A DNA stretch of 46,310 bases from NCBI RefSeq assembly GCF_029851875.1, contig NZ_JARKVC010000035.1, positions 1 through 46,310 on the forward strand, written 5' to 3'. Below are positions 43,246 through 46,310 of the stretch, in pieces. The stretch's first letter is position 1; the number at the start of each line of letters is the position of its first letter. This DNA is from Actinomyces sp. GTDB taxonomy: Bacteria; Actinomycetota; Actinomycetes; Actinomycetales; Actinomycetaceae. Below the pieces are notes generated by a model. It ran no database searches, was not told the DNA's origin, and saw only the letters and a list, made by a program, of their open reading frames with translations. The translations under genes and the position numbers were made by a program.

Positions 43246-43655
43246 CTGCCCCTGACAGCTTCGACCCCTTCAGCGCCCCGGCACCCGACGACCTCCCGGC
43301 TCGCGCCACCCGGCTGGCCACCGCCTGCGCCGTCGTCTCCATGCTTGCCGCTAACCCGCCCTCGCCCTCGCACCTGGCGCTTCTGCCCCACGATCACCTG
43401 GCCGTGGTCCTCTCGCGCACCGGCTCACTGGCCGTGCGCGCGGTCGCAGAGCCCGCGCCGTCGGCTCAGGCCACGGCCTTCATGGCCACCGTGCGCCATC
43501 TCCTGACGCCTCTGCTCCCTGCGATCAGCCAGGTCCTGCGAGCTCAGGCCGCCACCCACCTCTTCCACGGGGTCGCCAGCCTGCTCGACGGGATCGCGGC
43601 TGAGGCCTCCAGCCTCGCCGAGGCGGTGCAGGCTAGAGGCCTCCAGGTCCAATGA
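43242..43655 (+). CDS. Small unknown protein of the DMSO-reductase cluster
   Basis: A 137-residue, Ala/Leu/Pro-rich protein without Cys, signal peptide or clear membrane helix, that I do not recognise. It is mostly helical by pattern. Both its start and stop overlap the neighbouring genes by 4 nt (ATGA), with the chaperone before it and the Fe-S protein after it. Such tight packing suggests a maturation or assembly partner of the reductase (inference). Confidence 0.75.
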   Translation: MTAPDSFDPFSAPAPDDLPARATRLATACAVVSMLAANPPSPSHLALLPHDHLAVVLSRTGSLAVRAVAEPAPSAQATAFMATVRHLLTPLLPAISQVLRAQAATHLFHGVASLLDGIAAEASSLAEAVQARGLQVQ

Positions 43656-44695
43656 CCCCGCAGACCTCGTCCCCGACTCCGGCCTCATCCCCGGCCCAGT
43701 CCGAGCCCAGCGGCGTGGACGCGGCCGCCCTGATGCGCTGGGTGCGCGCCACCGAGTCGGTCGAGGTCGTGGTGCTGGCCTGCCACGACGCCTCCCCCAC
43801 ACCCGGCCCGCACGGCACCGCCGTGGTGCGGTGGCCGGGCTGCCTGGACGAGCAGGCGCTGGGCCTGGTTCCGCAGCTGCTGGCCGACGGCGTGCGAGCC
43901 CTTCGGCTGCGGTGGTGCCCCGCTCACGGGCCGACGCCGTCGTCATTGCCCGTGTGGCGCCAGGTCCTCGGCGAGCTGCTTGAGACGGAGCCTGCGGCGG
44001 GCCGGAGCCTGCGCCATGGTCCGGTCCTGCACGCCGAGGCTGTTCCGCTGCCGCGCCGAACGCTGACGGGCGCACGTCTCGACGGGGTACTCGCCCTCAC
44101 TCTCGACGAGCAGGCGCGCCTCATCCAGTCACTGCGGGTCCTGTACGCCCAGGACCGCATCGACGACCCCGGTACCGCCCTGGCCGGGCTCCCCGCCGCC
44201 GGGCGGGTACTGACCGCGTCCGGCTGCACCCTGTGCGCCGCCTGCACCTGGGCGTGCCCGCATGGCGCGCTGGAGATAGCCGACACCGACTCGCGCCTTC
44301 GCGGGCTCGTCCAGGACCTGGCCGCCTGCCGCGGATGCCAGGCCTGCGTAGGCGCCTGCCCGGTTGATGCCCTGCACGCCGAGGAGCCGGTGAGCCTGGC
44401 TCAGGCCTGGCAGGCCGAGGTCACGGTACTTGCCGCTGACCGGCCTCACACCTGCCGGCGCTGCGGGGCACGCTACAGCCAGGACGTCGGGAGCCTGGCG
44501 CCCCACGACGTCGGGCGGCCGGCTGTTCCTGGCCTTGCCCCGGCGCCGGGCGGCCAGGACGAGGACTCCGGGCTGTGCCCGTTGTGCCAGGCCCGCGAGC
44601 GCTCCCCCTTCCTCACCGACCTGCCGCCTGAGGCTGAGCACGCGCTGCCGCCGTCGGTCCTCGCCGCGATCCGCCGCTCCCGAGGCCTGTCCTAG
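43652..44695 (+). CDS. Two-cluster ferredoxin-like protein with C-terminal zinc ribbon
   Basis: A 347-residue cytoplasmic protein. Residues 1-170 are an alpha/beta region with Cys residues (VVLACHDASPTPGP near 38; RWPGCLDEQ; RLRWCPAHG) and no recognised family. Residues about 190-250 hold two 4Fe-4S motifs: CTLCAACTWACPHGAL and CRGCQACVGACPVDAL. Then CRRCGARY and CPLCQARE form a four-Cys zinc-ribbon-like unit near 270-316. It could shuttle electrons to, or help build, the reductase. NapF-like ferredoxins and HycB-type proteins share only the cluster part. It starts within the stop of the preceding gene and ends 12 nt before the 72-bp repeat at 44708. Confidence 0.85.
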   Translation: MTPQTSSPTPASSPAQSEPSGVDAAALMRWVRATESVEVVVLACHDASPTPGPHGTAVVRWPGCLDEQALGLVPQLLADGVRALRLRWCPAHGPTPSSLPVWRQVLGELLETEPAAGRSLRHGPVLHAEAVPLPRRTLTGARLDGVLALTLDEQARLIQSLRVLYAQDRIDDPGTALAGLPAAGRVLTASGCTLCAACTWACPHGALEIADTDSRLRGLVQDLAACRGCQACVGACPVDALHAEEPVSLAQAWQAEVTVLAADRPHTCRRCGARYSQDVGSLAPHDVGRPAVPGLAPAPGGQDEDSGLCPLCQARERSPFLTDLPPEAEHALPPSVLAAIRRSRGLS

Positions 44696-44707
44696 CCCCG
44701 TCAACCT

Positions 44708-44779
44708 GCGAGTGTGCAGGTAAGCCCGTGGGTGTGCACCTTGGGACTGCTCACTCATGGACGCACCTGCACACTCGCG
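44708..44779. repeat. 72-bp nested inverted repeat, TGTGCA family, copy C
   Basis: TGTGCA at offsets 6 and 26, TGCTCA at 41 (one mismatch) and TGCACA at 61. The outer arms CGAGTGTGCAGGT and ACCTGCACACTCG pair over 13 bp. It begins 12 nt after the stop of the ferredoxin-like gene and lies upstream of the sugar-binding lipoprotein gene. The alignment with copies at 7217 and 31250 needs no gaps. Confidence 0.85.
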
Positions 44780-44820
44780 GTCGCGCACCCTCTCCGTTCC
44801 AACTCGTGCCCTTGGTCCTG

Positions 44821-44850
44821 TAGACAGCCACCGCAGAGGTGTGTCATGAT
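44821..44850 (+). promoter_or_regulatory. Candidate promoter of the sugar-binding lipoprotein gene
   Basis: TAGACA at 44821-44826 and CATGAT at 44845-44850 are spaced 18 bp and are followed by the first LacI-type operator. This would place both operators downstream of the transcription start, consistent with repression by a roadblock. The -10 is poor. Confidence 0.4.
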
Positions 44851-44863
44851 GAGTTCACCTATT

Positions 44864-44877
44864 TGAGAGCGCTCTCA
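44864..44877. promoter_or_regulatory. LacI-type operator 1 upstream of the lipoprotein gene
   Basis: TGAGAGCGCTCTCA is a perfect 14-bp palindrome with the central CG typical of LacI/GalR-family sites, 87 nt before the GTG start. A partner copy lies 31 bp downstream (centre to centre). Confidence 0.75.
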
Positions 44878-44894
44878 GCCAATGGGGACAGACC

Positions 44895-44908
44895 TAAGAG
44901 CGCTCTCA
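44895..44908. promoter_or_regulatory. LacI-type operator 2 upstream of the lipoprotein gene
   Basis: TAAGAGCGCTCTCA, one base off perfect symmetry, with the same GAGCGCTC core as the site at 44864. The 31-bp spacing equals about three helical turns, so two dimers could bind on the same face. Confidence 0.7.
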
Positions 44909-44963
44909 ACAGAACACCCGCGACGCAGGGAAGCGTCGCGCCTTCCCATACCAAGGAGTAGCT

Positions 44964-46250
44964 GTGTTCGCAAAGAAGACCATGATCGGCCTGTCCGCCC
45001 TCACCGTCGGCGCTCTGGCCCTGTCGGGCTGCGGCTCCAGCAACGGCGGGGACTCCGGCAAGGACGCGGACGGCAAGATCACCCTGACCGTCGCCACCTT
45101 CAACGAGTTCGGTTACGACAACCTGCTCGACGAGTACATGAAGCTCAACCCGGACATCAAGGTCGTTGAGAAGAAGGCCGCCACCTCCAACGAGGCGCGC
45201 GACAACATGAACACCCGCCTGGCCGCAGGCTCAGGACTGTCTGACGTCGAGGCCATCGAGATGGACTGGCTGCCCGAGCTCATGCAGTACGCAGACCAGT
45301 TCATGGACCTGTCCTCTGACTCGGTCAAGGACCGCTGGCCCGAGTGGAAGTCCGGCCCGGCCACCACCGAAGACGGCAAGCTCATCGGCTACGGCACCGA
45401 CGCCGGCCCGGAGGCCCTGTGCTACCGCGCCGACCTGTTCGCCAAGGCCAACCTGCCCACCGACCGCAACGAGGTCGCCAAGCTCCTGGAGGGAGACTGG
45501 GACAACTACTTCAAGGTCGGTCAGCAGTTCGTCGACGCCACCGGTATCCCGTGGTACGACGGCGCTACGGGCACCTACCAGGGCATGCTCAACCAGATCC
45601 GGAACCCCTTCGAGAACGACGACGACTCGGTCATGCCCCTGAAGGACAACACCACCATCCACGACACCTACAACACGATCCTCGACCAGTCTGCTGCCGG
45701 CCTGTCCGCTGGACTGTCGCAGTGGAGCGAGGACTGGGTGAACTCCTTCCAGAACAACGGCTTCGCCACGATGCTGTGCCCGCCGTGGATGCTCGGCGTG
45801 GTTGAGGGCAACGCGGCCGGCGTCGAGGGCTGGGACGTGGCCCCGGTCTTCCCCGGTGGCGGCGGTAACTGGGGCGGGTCCTACCTGACTGTTCCCACCC
45901 AGGGCGAGCACCAGGCCGAGGCCCAGGCCCTGGCCGACTGGCTGACCGCCCCCGAGCAGCAGATCAAGGCCTTCCAGACCAAGGGCAACTTCCCCTCGCA
46001 GGTGGACGCCCTGGACGACCCGGCCCTGCTGGACTACAAGAACGAGTTCTTCAACGACGCCCCCATCGGCCAGATCTACTCCGACATGTCCAAGAAGATC
46101 GAGATCTCCCCGTACAAGGGCACGAGCTTCTTCGCCATCACCACGCTCGTCACCGACGCCCTGACTCGCGTTGACGTGGACGGCACCGATGACGCCGACT
46201 CCTCCTGGGACAAGGCACTCAGCGAGTTCGACCAGCTCGACATGGAGTAA
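44964..46250 (+). CDS. Sugar ABC transporter substrate-binding lipoprotein
   Basis: A 428-residue extracellular solute-binding protein of family 1 (carbohydrate uptake CUT1). It has a signal peptide with lipobox LSGC (Cys at about 23) and a Ser/Gly/Asp spacer, then the binding-protein core, including WLPELMQYADQFMDLSS and the C-terminal ALADWLTAPEQQIKAFQTKGNFPS stretch common in the family. GTG at 44964 has AAGGAG 6 nt upstream. The two LacI-type operators imply repression by a sugar-responsive LacI regulator encoded elsewhere. Permease genes are expected next but the window ends 60 nt after the stop. The sugar cannot be named. Confidence 0.93.
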   Translation: MFAKKTMIGLSALTVGALALSGCGSSNGGDSGKDADGKITLTVATFNEFGYDNLLDEYMKLNPDIKVVEKKAATSNEARDNMNTRLAAGSGLSDVEAIEMDWLPELMQYADQFMDLSSDSVKDRWPEWKSGPATTEDGKLIGYGTDAGPEALCYRADLFAKANLPTDRNEVAKLLEGDWDNYFKVGQQFVDATGIPWYDGATGTYQGMLNQIRNPFENDDDSVMPLKDNTTIHDTYNTILDQSAAGLSAGLSQWSEDWVNSFQNNGFATMLCPPWMLGVVEGNAAGVEGWDVAPVFPGGGGNWGGSYLTVPTQGEHQAEAQALADWLTAPEQQIKAFQTKGNFPSQVDALDDPALLDYKNEFFNDAPIGQIYSDMSKKIEISPYKGTSFFAITTLVTDALTRVDVDGTDDADSSWDKALSEFDQLDME

Positions 46251-46278
46251 GGCCTAGCCCGCTCTCGCCCACCGGTCG

Positions 46279-46310
<32 letters not shown>

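Overview
The window is GC-rich chromosomal DNA of an actinobacterium, most likely of the Actinomyces/Schaalia group (inference). The basis is the frequent GTG starts and several actinobacterial gene families: a GlnR-like regulator, DUF2516, a nitrobindin-like FABP protein, a MutT1-type Nudix-phosphatase fusion and ClpC with a UVR motif. A run of 31 G at the right edge (46280-46310) looks like a sequencing artefact at a contig end. I found 38 protein genes, one possible leader peptide and one tRNA gene, and no CRISPR array, insertion sequence, prophage or rRNA.

Layout. 70-4158: an NlpC/P60 wall hydrolase, metX (methionine synthesis) and an uncharacterised protein ending in a RAMA/DUF4357-like domain. 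4349-12109: pyruvate phosphate dikinase, a ProP-like MHS-family transporter and ClpC, all on the minus strand. 12423-15210: an overlapping operon of a nitrobindin-like protein, YgfZ, DUF2516 and D-aminoacyl-tRNA deacylase. 15267-26958: a phosphate and polyphosphate island with DUF47+Pit, a GlnR-like regulator, a membrane protein, pstSCAB, a MutT1-like Nudix protein and polyphosphate kinase. PHO-box-like 11-bp direct repeats lie upstream of pstS and, less clearly, ppk. 27213-37836: mixed housekeeping and stress genes (gluconokinase, tRNA-Lys, GlsB-like, DEAD-box helicase, EamA and AEC transporters, EEP nuclease-like protein, MsrB, MscS channel, DUF6457 protein, TetR regulator). 38055-44695: a DMSO-reductase-type operon, dmsABC then a TorD-like chaperone, a small unknown protein and an unusual two-cluster ferredoxin/zinc-ribbon protein. 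44964-46250: a sugar ABC-transporter lipoprotein behind two LacI-type operators.

The genes suggest an organism that stores and exchanges phosphate through Pst, Pit and PPK, can interconvert pyruvate and PEP with PPDK, and respires S- or N-oxides (or a related substrate) with a Tat-exported molybdoenzyme. The DUF6457 protein near the TetR gene may be linked to molybdenum cofactor work (inference).

The most unusual signal is non-coding. Several intergenic elements consist of a short hexamer repeated at 20-bp steps and then repeated at the same step in inverted orientation, so the whole element is a nested palindrome. A 72-bp TGTGCA family occurs three times and aligns without gaps (7217, 31250, 44708). 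A GCTACC element has three plus three hexamers at exact 20-bp steps (37047-37178). A TGTGCC element has a 17-19 bp step (27045-27150). All five lie between co-directional genes, downstream of a stop codon, and one supplies the stop codon of the EamA gene.
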